DNA of 64,000 bases from assembly GCA_016703645.1 (NCBI GenBank), contig JADJBR010000009.1, forward strand, positions 1,127,501 to 1,191,500. Direction: 5' to 3'. Numbering within the stretch: position 1 is the first letter of the stretch; every line of letters starts with the position of its first letter. The DNA is from Zoogloea sp. GTDB taxonomy: Bacteria > Pseudomonadota > Gammaproteobacteria > Burkholderiales > Rhodocyclaceae. Made by a program: the position numbers and the translations under genes. Positions 56,025 through 64,000 of the stretch are shown in pieces. The notes under the pieces were generated by a model that saw only the letters and a program-made list of their open reading frames with translations, made no database searches and had not been told where the DNA came from.

Positions 56025-57337
56025 TTCAGGACGAGCGCCTCCCCGCAGCACCGTCCGCCGAGGCGGGAGGGACGGTCGGACGCTGGCCCGCAGGCACTGT
56101 CCTGGCTGTTCTCGGGGGGGTATTCGCGCTTATCGCGGTGAGTCTGGTGGCGCTTCTTGCCGTGGATCAGCGCCTGGTGACCGAGGCGGCGACCCGTCTA
56201 CACGACGAGACCGTGCCATGGACCCTCGAGCGCCAGCGCTTGGCGCGCAATCTCGAGGAGTTGCGGATGGGCGGGCAGCGGGTGCTGACCGCTTCCGATC
56301 CGCCCACCCGCAGCGATGCCTTGTTCGTGGTGCGGATCCTGGCTGCTCACCCGGGCATGGGGGAGGATCCACGCACCGCCGAACTGGCCGCGGAGGTCGA
56401 AGGCTTTCTGGTGAAGTCGGCGGCGACCGAAGGCGCGCCGGACATGAAGGCCTGGGATGTCTATTCACGGCGTCTGCGCCTGCTTGCCGACGATCTCTCC
56501 GTCGAGGGCGGGCAAAGGGTGAGTGCCGAGCTCGACCGCATGTCCGAGGCGGTGGAGCAGACCCGTTACAAGCTCCTGCTCAACGTGCTGCTGGTCGGCG
56601 TCTTCCTGGCAAGTTTCCTGTTCATCCTGCGCCGCTACCTGATCCAGCCCCTGCAGCGCATTCACGCCGTGCTGGTCAGCCTGGATGGACGCGAGCCCTT
56701 GCCGCTCCTGAGTTCATCCTCCATGGCGGAGATCCACGCGGTGGAGGAGGCCATCATGCGATTTCACGCCACCCTGCGGGAGAACGAAGAGGTTCGGCTC
56801 AAACTGGAGCGCCTGGCAACCACCGATGGTCTGACCGGCCTGCCCAATCGGCGCCACTTTCTCGGGCTGGCTTCGGATGAGATGGCCCGGGCCCGACGCT
56901 ATGGGCGTCCGATCACAGTGGGTATCGCCGATCTCGATCACTTCAAGCAGGTGAATGACCGCTTTGGCCATGGGGTGGGTGACCAGGTGCTGCAGCGTTT
57001 TGCCAGTGTGGTGCTGGAAACGCTGCGGGAGACTGATCGGGTTGGGCGCTTTGGGGGTGAGGAGTTTGCCTTCATCTTCCCCGAAACCTTGCCGGACGAG
57101 GCGCTGCAGCTCGCGGGGCGCTTGCGTCAGCGCCTGGGGGAGTCTCCCGTGGCCTTGCCGGATGGCACTCTGCTGGCGGTGACGGCGAGCTTTGGTCTTG
57201 CCGATGCCACCGGGCAACGCCTCGAGGAGAGTCTTGCGCAGGCCGATGCTGCACTCTATGAGGCCAAGGGCGGCGGCAGGGATCGTAGCGTCCTGGCGAC
57301 CCGTGCGGAGGCTGAAGCCAGCCCTCAGCGCGTGTGA
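56021..57337 (+). CDS. Membrane-bound diguanylate cyclase (GGDEF)
   Basis: A 438-residue inner-membrane protein that makes c-di-GMP. Two transmembrane helices (about 25-48 and 186-204) enclose a periplasmic helical domain of some 135 residues. A HAMP-like segment follows (RRYLIQPLQRIHAVL), then the GGDEF domain from about 265. The motif is GGEEF at 345-349; the I-site RETD at 336-339 lies five residues before it, so the enzyme should be active and feedback-inhibited. The start overlaps the upstream binding-protein stop (ATGA), which suggests that the pair works as one signalling unit. Confidence 0.92.
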   Translation: MIQDERLPAAPSAEAGGTVGRWPAGTVLAVLGGVFALIAVSLVALLAVDQRLVTEAATRLHDETVPWTLERQRLARNLEELRMGGQRVLTASDPPTRSDALFVVRILAAHPGMGEDPRTAELAAEVEGFLVKSAATEGAPDMKAWDVYSRRLRLLADDLSVEGGQRVSAELDRMSEAVEQTRYKLLLNVLLVGVFLASFLFILRRYLIQPLQRIHAVLVSLDGREPLPLLSSSSMAEIHAVEEAIMRFHATLRENEEVRLKLERLATTDGLTGLPNRRHFLGLASDEMARARRYGRPITVGIADLDHFKQVNDRFGHGVGDQVLQRFASVVLETLRETDRVGRFGGEEFAFIFPETLPDEALQLAGRLRQRLGESPVALPDGTLLAVTASFGLADATGQRLEESLAQADAALYEAKGGGRDRSVLATRAEAEASPQRV

Positions 57338-57448
57338 GGACATCGCGGCGAGCAATCATTCGCCCTGAAGCGCGCAGCCGCGCACGGCGCAAGGTAAGTG
57401 GTGAGGAGTGAAATCGGTCTGCACGCAGACTTGCTCACACGCGCTCAG
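57324..57448. repeat. Palindromic intergenic element, divergent copy G
   Basis: A diverged copy whose ends CTCAGCGCGTGTGAG (57324-57338) and CTCACACGCGCTCAG (57434-57448) form a 15-base inverted repeat with one mismatch. Each arm includes the stop codon of one of the two convergent genes. The middle keeps GCGAGCAATC and AGTGAAATCGG. Confidence 0.6.
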
Positions 57449-58707
57449 CCGTAGCGGCGGGCTGCCTCCACAGCCAGGCCGGCCCCGATGCTTCCGAACA
57501 GATCGCCCTCTACGCTGCGGGCCTGGGGCAGTTCCGCGGCGATGCGGGCCCGAAGCTGAGGGACGCCACTGGCGCCACCCGTGAAGTACAGGGTGTCTAC
57601 CTTTTCCCGGGGGACGCCGGTACGGTCCAGCAGGTTTCCAACCGTCGCGGCCACGCGTTCCACCAGGCTGCGCGTGGCCAGGGCAAAGTCTTCACGGTCG
57701 ATGCGGTGGGCGAGACCCGTTTCGAGCCGGTCCAAGTGCAGCAGGGTGGTGTCACCGGCGGACAGGTCGATCTTGGCCTGCTCCACCTGAAGGGCCAACC
57801 AGTGACCTTCCCGCTGGCCGATCAGGCGGGCCAGGCGATCCAGTTCCCTGCGGGGTGCCGCATCCCGGTAGATGTGCTGAAAATCGGCGAATGCCTGGCG
57901 GGTGTAGGCAAAGTTGATGGTGTGCCAGGTGGCGAGCTGGAAGAACAGGCTCGAGGGAATTTCGACGCCGCTCTTCATGCGGCCACGGTAGCCGAGCAGG
58001 GGCATCACGCATTCCAGGCTCAGGGCCCTGTCGAAATCGGTGCCGCCCACGTGCAGGCCGGCATTGCCGAGGAGATCCTCGCGGCGATCCACCTGCCGTG
58101 CCCGTTCGGGGGACAGGCGTACCAGCGAGAAGTCTGCCGTGCCGCCGCCGATGTCTGCGATCAGTACCAGCTCTTCCCGGTCCAGGCCGGCCTCGTAGTG
58201 GAGTGCCGCCCCGATGGGCTCGAACTGGAAGCTCACCTCCTTGAAGCCCACCTGCCGGGCAATGGCCTCCAGGGTGTCCTGGGCCCGGCGGTCGGCGGTT
58301 TCGTTGTCGTCCACGAAATGCACCGGACGACCGAACACGGCTTGCTCGAAGGGGCGCCCCGCGTGGGCTTCCGCACGGCTCTTGAGCTCGCCGATGAAGC
58401 TGGCAAGCAGATCCCGGAAGGGCAGTGCCCGGCCGCCCACTTCGGTGCTGCCCTCCATCAGGCTGCTGCCCAGCAAGCTTTTCAGGGCCCGCATCAGACG
58501 TCCCTCGTAGCCTTCCAGGTACTCGGCCAGTGCGTCGCGCCCGAAGTGGGTGGTTTCTTCGTCGGCGTTGAAGAACACCGCCGAGGGCAAGGTCGGCTTG
58601 CCGGCTTCCAGGGTCAGCAGGGTGGGTGCGTCGGGCCGCAGCCAGCCCACCGTCGAGTTGGATGTTCCGAAGTCGATGCCACAGGCACGGGCGGGGGCAG
58701 GGCTCAT
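57445..58707 (-). CDS. Hsp70-family protein (YegD-like)
   Basis: A 420-residue cytoplasmic ATPase of the actin/Hsp70 fold without the substrate-binding domain of DnaK. The phosphate loops are CGIDFGTSNSTVGW at about 9-22, VLIADIGGGTADFS at about 190, and TLYFTGGASGVPQLR at about 375. The composition matches YegD-type proteins, whose role is not established. The start at 58707 places the first phosphate loop as usual; upstream residues to 58797 look unlike protein. It converges on the diguanylate cyclase, with repeat copy G spanning both ends. Confidence 0.85.
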   Translation of the reverse strand: MSPAPARACGIDFGTSNSTVGWLRPDAPTLLTLEAGKPTLPSAVFFNADEETTHFGRDALAEYLEGYEGRLMRALKSLLGSSLMEGSTEVGGRALPFRDLLASFIGELKSRAEAHAGRPFEQAVFGRPVHFVDDNETADRRAQDTLEAIARQVGFKEVSFQFEPIGAALHYEAGLDREELVLIADIGGGTADFSLVRLSPERARQVDRREDLLGNAGLHVGGTDFDRALSLECVMPLLGYRGRMKSGVEIPSSLFFQLATWHTINFAYTRQAFADFQHIYRDAAPRRELDRLARLIGQREGHWLALQVEQAKIDLSAGDTTLLHLDRLETGLAHRIDREDFALATRSLVERVAATVGNLLDRTGVPREKVDTLYFTGGASGVPQLRARIAAELPQARSVEGDLFGSIGAGLAVEAARRYG

Positions 58708-58876
58708 GGACAGTGCAGGAAATGGCGGGGGGCGAATCCTACGCCGGATTGGCGTGTTTGCGGTGATGTCCGGAGAGATCGCCCCTGCGCCAGGCACATC
58801 CTCGTGGGGTGTCCACGAAAAGGGGGCGTCATCGAGACGCCCCCATTTGCGACCTGCACCGGCCGAGCCTGCGGGT

Positions 58877-59461
58877 TCAGCGTTTGCGGATCAGACTGTG
58901 GACCTGCTTGTCGAGGGGCAGGGCGTAGTCGTAAGCGGCGAGGATGATGTTGCTCGCCGGGTTGACCACCTTGAGATTGACATAGACCATCGTCGAGCTC
59001 TCGGCGTAGGTGCCCACGATGACCGCCTGGGCGTTGTGGGTGGAGGCAACCTCCTTGATCTCCCGGGTCAGCAGGAGCTCTCCCTCGTTGCGCTTCATGT
59101 AGACGCCATTGCGCACCTTGAGTTCGAGCACGCCGTAGCCCAATTGACTCATGCGCGAAGCAACCTGTTCGGAGATCAGGCGCCCGAGGGTTGAGGACTG
59201 TTCCAGCTGATCGATGTTGACCAGGGTGGCGATGATGAAGGGGGCGCCAGTGCCCCCATCGGCAGCGTTGGTCGCCATTGCCGGGGCGGCGGGATAGCGC
59301 TTCATCAGCTCGCCCACGGCGTTGTAGTTGGCGACGCTGAAGGCGTTGTTCTGGGCTTGCTCGTAAGTGGGCTCTGAAAGGGTGCTGACCTTGGGCGTGG
59401 TCTCGCAGGCTGTCAGCAGAAGGCTTGCCGAGGCCAGGGTGACATAGATCAGCGAGCGCAT
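58877..59461 (-). CDS. FlgO-domain lipoprotein
   Basis: A 194-residue lipoprotein. The lipobox is LLLTAC with C19 as lipidated residue. The rest matches the FlgO domain: STLGRLISEQVASRMSQLGY, then ELLLTREIKEVASTHNAQAV and VGTYAESSTMVYVNLKVVN. FlgO is an outer-membrane protein linked to flagellar stability in Vibrio; FlgO-domain proteins without flagellar genes are common, and no flagellar gene is seen here. Its start lies 13 bases inside the preceding lipoprotein gene, so the two are translated together. Confidence 0.85.
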   Translation of the reverse strand: MRSLIYVTLASASLLLTACETTPKVSTLSEPTYEQAQNNAFSVANYNAVGELMKRYPAAPAMATNAADGGTGAPFIIATLVNIDQLEQSSTLGRLISEQVASRMSQLGYGVLELKVRNGVYMKRNEGELLLTREIKEVASTHNAQAVIVGTYAESSTMVYVNLKVVNPASNIILAAYDYALPLDKQVHSLIRKR

Positions 59462-60207
59462 AGTTTGCTCCTCTCGCCACAATCACCCACCACCGGGATG
59501 CTCACGCCACGGCCCGGCTTCTTCCAGTACAGATCGCTGTCTTCATCCATGGTGTAGTAGATGTTGGTGCGGCGGCTGACAAGCCGGGTGTTGTCGGCCA
59601 CTGCAGCGGTCAGGATGATCTCGGAGCGTGGCACCGGGCCGGAGGCGTACTGGCCGCGCCCCATGCCCTCTTCCGAAAGCCAGGCGAAGCCTTCGATGCC
59701 CGCGACGGCCGTCAGTGCCTTGACGCCGGCCGAGATGCCCGCATTGGGCGAGATGTCCGCGGCCGCAACGGCGCCGATGGCCCACAGGCCGGCGGTCAGG
59801 GCCGTGGCGTCCCCGTAGTAGTAGGTGTTCTGTGCCCGATCGGGGCGGAAGCTGTAGATGGCGTAGCGAACATCCACCGACAGGGCGTTGCGGGCCTCGG
59901 TGCTGACCGGCAGGCCCTGGGCGACCAGGGCAGTGGTCAGCAGTTCGCGGAAACCGTCCACGAAGGCTTGCTCACCGCCCGGGTTCGGGACATGGATGGC
60001 CCGGCCGCCCAGCTTGTCGCGCAGATCGGTGGCAAGCTGGCTGGCAAAGTGCTCGGCAATCTTGCGCCAGTGCTCGGCAGCCTGGAGTTTGTCCTGCTTC
60101 GAGTGCTCGAAGCGGGTCGGGGCGGGGACATCCGCGTAGCGCGGCGCGCAGCCGATCATCATGCCGGCAAGGGCGATGGCGATGCCGGACGTTGCAAGTT
60201 TATTCAC
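59449..60207 (-). CDS. Putative outer-membrane lipoprotein
   Basis: A 252-residue lipoprotein with lipobox MMIGC and C20. The mature part begins APRYADVPAP and includes a helical stretch (HWRKIAEHFASQLATDLRDKLG), then mixed alpha-beta sequence with a Gly/Ala-rich central segment (LTAGLWAIGAVAAADI) that might contact a membrane. I do not recognise the family. The start is a GTG at 60207 after GAGGGTTGTC. It overlaps the FlgO-domain gene by 13 bases; the two proteins probably act together in the envelope. Confidence 0.72.
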   Translation of the reverse strand: MNKLATSGIAIALAGMMIGCAPRYADVPAPTRFEHSKQDKLQAAEHWRKIAEHFASQLATDLRDKLGGRAIHVPNPGGEQAFVDGFRELLTTALVAQGLPVSTEARNALSVDVRYAIYSFRPDRAQNTYYYGDATALTAGLWAIGAVAAADISPNAGISAGVKALTAVAGIEGFAWLSEEGMGRGQYASGPVPRSEIILTAAVADNTRLVSRRTNIYYTMDEDSDLYWKKPGRGVSIPVVGDCGERSKLCAR

Positions 60208-60448
60208 GACAACCCTCTCAAAACGCTCGCTCTAAAAGGGAGCTGTTTTCGACGACCACGCAGGACAAACGATGACAAGGCATTGTCCCGTGGCTTTCCG
60301 TTTGGATGTGGAAAACATACCTGAGCCTGGGGCAGGGAAGGTCTTCCACGTCCGCGAGCTTAGCACCGGAACACCGGGATGGGGGGGCTTGCAGACAGGA
60401 ATCTGCCATTGCGCGGGGCATATTCCTCCCGGCGATGCGCCGGGCCGT

Positions 60449-60799
60449 TCAGTTCTTCTTGAGCAGCTCGCCCAACCCGGAAAAGGGAGAGTGGGTGGCA
60501 GCCTTGCCAGGCTGCTTGGCGGCGACCTGACCGCGGGTGGCTTCCAGTTGTCGCTGGTGCTCATTGTCGTGGCAGTAGAGGCATAGCAGCTCCCAATTGC
60601 TGCCGTCTGGCGGGTTGTTGTCGTGATTGTGGTCGCGATGATGAACGGTGAGCTCGCGCAGGTTGGTGGAGGTGAACTCCCGGGCGCAGCGGCCGCAGAT
60701 CCAGGGGTAGAGTTTGAGGGCCTTCTCCCGGTAGCCCTCGGCGCGCTGGTCAGCTACGCGGCGGGCTTCGGCGACGAGGCGGTCAAGTTTGTCGGTCAT
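60449..60799 (-). CDS. yajD: YajD-like HNH nuclease
   Basis: A 116-residue protein with an HNH fold. Zinc and catalytic motifs are WICGRC at about 31-36, the HH pair in VHHRDHNHDNNPPDG, and LLCLYCHDNEH at about 68-78. This is the pattern of E. coli YajD, a presumed nuclease without a defined target. Its start overlaps the stop of the arginase-aminotransferase gene (ATGA, 60796-60799), so translation is coupled, although no functional link is evident. The C-terminal tail is basic and Ala-rich. Confidence 0.82.
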   Translation of the reverse strand: MTDKLDRLVAEARRVADQRAEGYREKALKLYPWICGRCAREFTSTNLRELTVHHRDHNHDNNPPDGSNWELLCLYCHDNEHQRQLEATRGQVAAKQPGKAATHSPFSGLGELLKKN

Positions 60800-62928
60800 G
60801 GGGCGTCTCCGGCGGGAAAGCGACGGGCAAGGTCGGTGAGGGCATCTTCGATGGCCCTGGCGGCCCAATCAAGTTCGATCTCGGTAACAATCAGGGGCGG
60901 TGCGAAACGCAGCACTTTGTCGTGGGTGTCCTTGGTCATCAGGCCGCGGGCAAGCATCCATTCTGCCGCAACCCGGGCGGGCACACGGCGGGTGTCGAGT
61001 TCCATGCCGATCATCAGCCCGCGACCCCGGACTTCCACGATCAGCGGATTGTCGATGGCCTGCAGGCGGGCCAGGAAAAGGGCGCCGAGGGTTGCGGAGC
61101 GCTCCGTCAGCCGGTCTTCGGCCAGCAGGGCCAGGGACTCGGCTGCGACGGCTGCGGCAAGCGGGTTGCCACCGAAGGTGGAGCCATGGTCACCAGGCTG
61201 GAAGACCTGCATCAGGGCATCGTCGGCCAGGAAAGCGGCCACCGGCAGCAGGCCGCCACCCAGGGCTTTGCCGAGGATGACACCATCGGGGCGGACATCC
61301 TCATGCTGGCAGGCCAGCAGTCGGCCTGTCCGGCCCAGACCGGTCTGCACTTCATCGGCGATCAGCAGAACCCCGTTGGCGCGGCAGATTTCGGCGCAGC
61401 GGGCCAGCCAGCCTGGCGGCGGGATCACGATGCCGCCTTCACCCTGGATGGGTTCGAACAGGAAGGCTGCAGTGCGCGGGGTGATGGCGGCGGCCAGGGC
61501 ATCGGCATCGCCAAAGGGGATGCTGCGGAAGCCTGGTGTCAGGGGGCCGAAGCCGTTGCGGTACTGGGCCTCGCTGGAGAAACTGATGATGGTGGTGGAG
61601 CGGCCGTGGAAGTTGTTGTCGCAGACGATGATCTCGGCCTGGCCATCGGGTACACCCTTGATGGTGTGGGCCCACTTGCGGGCCGCCTTGAGGGCGGTTT
61701 CGACGGCTTCGAGGCCGGTATTCACGGGCAGCGCCCGGTCGTAGCCGAGCAGCGCCGACAGGCGCTCGAGCATCAGCGGCAGGCGGTCGTTGGAATAGGC
61801 GCGGGAGGTGAGCGCCAGGCGCCCCGCCTGATCGGTGAGCGCAGCAACCAGACGGGGGTGGCTGTGGCCGAAGCTGACCGCTGAATAGGCGCTCATCATG
61901 TCCAGGTAGCGGCGCCCTTCCACGTCCCACAGCCAGCTACCCTTGCCGCGGGTGAAGACGACGGGCAGGGGGGCGTAGTTGTGCGCGCCGAAGGTGTCCT
62001 CACGCTGGCGCAGGGTGGCCGTGGTCGGTCCAAGGGCGGCGGCAGCGAGTTCCATGACCCAGCGGGCACCGCTTCCGTCGCGATCCCGTGACGGGACGTA
62101 CTCGACGATCTCCAGGGCCACCAGGTCGGCACAGCTACGCAGGCCGTGGAGGTTGTCCACCAGATCCTGGGGGTCAAGGCCGTCGGGAACCAGGCAGGTG
62201 GTTGCCGGCAGGGCGGCGCAATCCATGGAATCGAGATCCACGGAAACGCCGAAGCCGGCGGTGCCTTCCCGGGCGATGCTCATGGCTTCGCAGAGAACGG
62301 CGGGCAGCCCGCGTTTGTTCACCTCGGCCATGGTGAAGATCCTGACCCCCAGGCGGTTCAGCAGCACAAGCTCCTCGGGCTCCCAGGAGCGCGCCCCGAC
62401 GATGGCCACCTTGGCCGGGTCGAGGTGCGGGCCCGGGAGTCCGGTGAGGTTCTCGTCGCCGATGCCAAGCAGGGCTGCCAGTGGCATGCCGTGGATGTTG
62501 CCGCTGTGGGTCGTTCGATCTGTGTGGGCATCCAGATGGGCATCAATCCAGATCAGGCCGAGTTTGCCCCGATGGGCAAGGGCTCGGGATACCCCGCGCC
62601 AGGTGCCCGCACCGATGGCATGGTCGCCACCCAGGACGAGGGGAATGGCGTTGTCCAGGCAGATTGCAGCCACTTCGTCAGCCAGATCGTGGAGCATTGC
62701 GCTGACCACCCCAAGACGCTCGGGCAGCGGTGCCTGGGGGGGTTTGGGGGCCGACGGTTCCATCAGCTTCTGCCAGCGGGCGGGAATGCCGCGGTGCCGC
62801 AGCCGGATGTCGAAGCCGAGATCCTTGAGGGCGCGGGGGCCTGCGGCGGGGCCAAAGATGGGGGCGCCAAGACAGGATCCGACGCCGACGATACGGACCG
62901 GACGGGGGGGCGCGAGCGGGGCGGGCAT
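60796..62928 (-). CDS. Fused arginase and ornithine aminotransferase
   Basis: A 710-residue single chain with two complete-looking enzymes. Residues 1-305 are an arginase: GGDH with H103, DAHLDAHT with D129, H131, D133 and H135, and DLDSMD with D231, D233 and D236, which bind two Mn2+. Arginase splits arginine to ornithine and urea. From about 310 on comes a class III aminotransferase: FGHSHPRL, IADEVQTGLGR with D525, and the PLP-binding K554 in LGKALGGG. This half fits ornithine aminotransferase, giving glutamate semialdehyde. No stop or frameshift is visible between the halves. The fusion could channel ornithine. Start ATG at 62928; upstream sequence to 63042 looks non-coding. Confidence 0.85.
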   Translation of the reverse strand: MPAPLAPPRPVRIVGVGSCLGAPIFGPAAGPRALKDLGFDIRLRHRGIPARWQKLMEPSAPKPPQAPLPERLGVVSAMLHDLADEVAAICLDNAIPLVLGGDHAIGAGTWRGVSRALAHRGKLGLIWIDAHLDAHTDRTTHSGNIHGMPLAALLGIGDENLTGLPGPHLDPAKVAIVGARSWEPEELVLLNRLGVRIFTMAEVNKRGLPAVLCEAMSIAREGTAGFGVSVDLDSMDCAALPATTCLVPDGLDPQDLVDNLHGLRSCADLVALEIVEYVPSRDRDGSGARWVMELAAAALGPTTATLRQREDTFGAHNYAPLPVVFTRGKGSWLWDVEGRRYLDMMSAYSAVSFGHSHPRLVAALTDQAGRLALTSRAYSNDRLPLMLERLSALLGYDRALPVNTGLEAVETALKAARKWAHTIKGVPDGQAEIIVCDNNFHGRSTTIISFSSEAQYRNGFGPLTPGFRSIPFGDADALAAAITPRTAAFLFEPIQGEGGIVIPPPGWLARCAEICRANGVLLIADEVQTGLGRTGRLLACQHEDVRPDGVILGKALGGGLLPVAAFLADDALMQVFQPGDHGSTFGGNPLAAAVAAESLALLAEDRLTERSATLGALFLARLQAIDNPLIVEVRGRGLMIGMELDTRRVPARVAAEWMLARGLMTKDTHDKVLRFAPPLIVTEIELDWAARAIEDALTDLARRFPAGDAP

Positions 62929-63007
62929 GTTCTTCTTTCTTTGACAGGTCGCTGGTGCCGGAAGTGGAACCTTTACGCCCGTTGGAGCGGAGGAGACCGC
63001 CCTTTGT

Positions 63008-64000
63008 TCAGTGCAGCCAGTGCCAGGCCTCGAGGGCGGCAAGGCAGGAGAGGAGCAAGGTGCAGGTGATCAGCCAGATAGTGTTGCGCCGAGCTTCGGC
63101 CGTCAGCCGGGCGAGTTCGGCACGGGTGTCGTCGTTCCGGGGCGCTGACAAGGCCTGATGAACCAGGCGTGGCAACTGGGGCAAGGCGGCTGCCCAGGCG
63201 GGTGCTTCGTCTCTGGCGTGGCGCAGCAGGGCACGCCAGCCCATCTGGTCGTTCATCCAGCGTTCGAGGAAGGGCTTGGCCGTCTTCCACAGGTCCAGGT
63301 CAGGGTCGAGCTGACGGCCGAGGCCCTCGATGTTGAGCAGGGTTTTCTGCAACAGCACGAGCTGGGGCTGCACTTCCATCTCGAATCGTCGGGCTGTCTG
63401 GAACAGGCGCAGCAGGGTCTTGCCGAAGGAGATGTCCTTCAGGGGGCGGTCGAAGATGGGCTCGCAGACGGCGCGGATGGCACCCTCGAACTCGTCGACC
63501 CGGGTGTGTGCAGGCACCCAGCCCGCTTCGATGTGGGCCAGGGCCACGCGCCGGTAGTCGCGCTGGAAGAAGGCCAGGAAGTTGGTGGCCAGGTATTTCT
63601 TGTCCGAGTCGTTGAGACTGCCGATGATGCCGAAGTCAAGGGCGATGTAGCGCCCGCGGGTGGGGCCATCGGTGGCCACGAAGATGTTGCCGGGATGCAT
63701 GTCGGCGTGGAAGAAGCCGTCGCGGAACACCTGGGTGAAAAAGATCTCCACGCCAGCCCGGGACAGGGCCTTGAGATCCACCCCGTGGGCCTTGAGGGCA
63801 TCGAGCTGGGAAATGGGCACGCCCTTCATGCGCTCCATCACCATGACATTGGTGGTGCAGAAATCCCAGTGCACCTCGGGGACCACCAGCAGTTCGGAAT
63901 CCTTGAAGTTGCGCCTTAGCTGCGAGCAGTTGGCGGCTTCGCGCATCAGGTCGAGCTCGTCACGCAGGTACTTGGAGAACTCGGCCACCACTTCCCGGGG
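63008..64000 (-). CDS. ubiB: UbiB-type ubiquinone biosynthesis kinase-like protein, N-terminus outside window
   Basis: The C-terminal 330 residues of UbiB, an atypical kinase/ATPase that helps make or move ubiquinone precursors at the inner membrane. The gene runs off the right edge, so the start and the N-terminal kinase lobe are missing. Visible parts are [16 protein letters not shown], the catalytic [11 protein letters not shown] segment, and LDFGIIG with the metal-binding Asp. The C-terminal hydrophobic stretch ([19 protein letters not shown]) is the membrane anchor. It lies 79 bases upstream of the arginase fusion gene. Confidence 0.92.
   Translation of the reverse strand, partial: PREVVAEFSKYLRDELDLMREAANCSQLRRNFKDSELLVVPEVHWDFCTTNVMVMERMKGVPISQLDALKAHGVDLKALSRAGVEIFFTQVFRDGFFHADMHPGNIFVATDGPTRGRYIALDFGIIGSLNDSDKKYLATNFLAFFQRDYRRVALAHIEAGWVPAHTRVDEFEGAIRAVCEPIFDRPLKDISFGKTLLRLFQTARRFEMEVQPQLVLLQKTLLNIEGLGRQLDPDLDLWKTAKPFLERWMNDQMGWRALLRHARDEAPAWAAALPQLPRLVHQALSAPRNDDTRAELARLTAEARRNTIWLITCTLLLSCLAALEAWHWLH

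Overview
The window is GC-rich bacterial chromosome. Gene content and style point to a betaproteobacterium, most likely of the Rhodocyclales (Azospira, Dechloromonas or Zoogloea type). Supporting signs are the propionyl-CoA/methylmalonyl-CoA module next to an acetate symporter, the many c-di-GMP proteins, a DUF1840 protein, and a beta-type NsrR and UbiB. The genus is an inference; there is no rRNA or other marker. I see no tRNA, rRNA, CRISPR array, prophage or intact insertion sequence.

Layout. 1-9620 holds metabolic and signalling genes: a truncated diguanylate cyclase, a cupin, 3-hydroxybutyrate dehydrogenase, an orphan NorD-like vWA protein, a degenerate EAL protein, a divergent LysR/isochorismatase pair, SprT-like and DUF1840 proteins, and RarD. 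9754-18722 is a defence block read leftwards: a four-gene vWA-MoxR-type conflict operon (DUF4062/STAND-like protein, MoxR ATPase, vWA protein, and a 1054-residue TIR protein with several further domains), preceded by a Septu pair (ptuA-ptuB) and a truncated ParE toxin. 19267-24492 carries a ROK sugar kinase, small proteins, and an HD-GYP/hybrid histidine kinase operon. 24721-31820 is a type I restriction-modification operon (hsdM-hsdS-DUF3800-hsdR). 31985-44870 is mixed: a Ca-type P-ATPase with a universal stress protein, a Spy/CpxP-like protein, NsrR facing a class II aldolase, RuvC, transporters, MscS and EVE proteins, and an enoyl-CoA hydratase.

45107-55085 is a coherent carbon module: DUF485-ActP for acetate/propionate uptake, a GntR regulator, and methylmalonyl-CoA mutase, MeaB, PccB and PccA, which together interconvert propionyl-CoA and succinyl-CoA. 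55293-64000 holds a periplasmic-binding-protein/diguanylate cyclase operon, an Hsp70-like protein, two lipoproteins (one FlgO-like), an HNH nuclease overlapping an apparent arginase-ornithine aminotransferase fusion, and the C-terminal part of UbiB, cut by the window edge.

The main points for a second look are the vWA-MoxR operon with its multi-domain TIR effector and catalytically dead CHAT-like tail; a family of about 125-bp palindromic intergenic elements (seven copies, four between convergent genes); the arginase-aminotransferase fusion; and a repeat inserted in frame inside hsdR.
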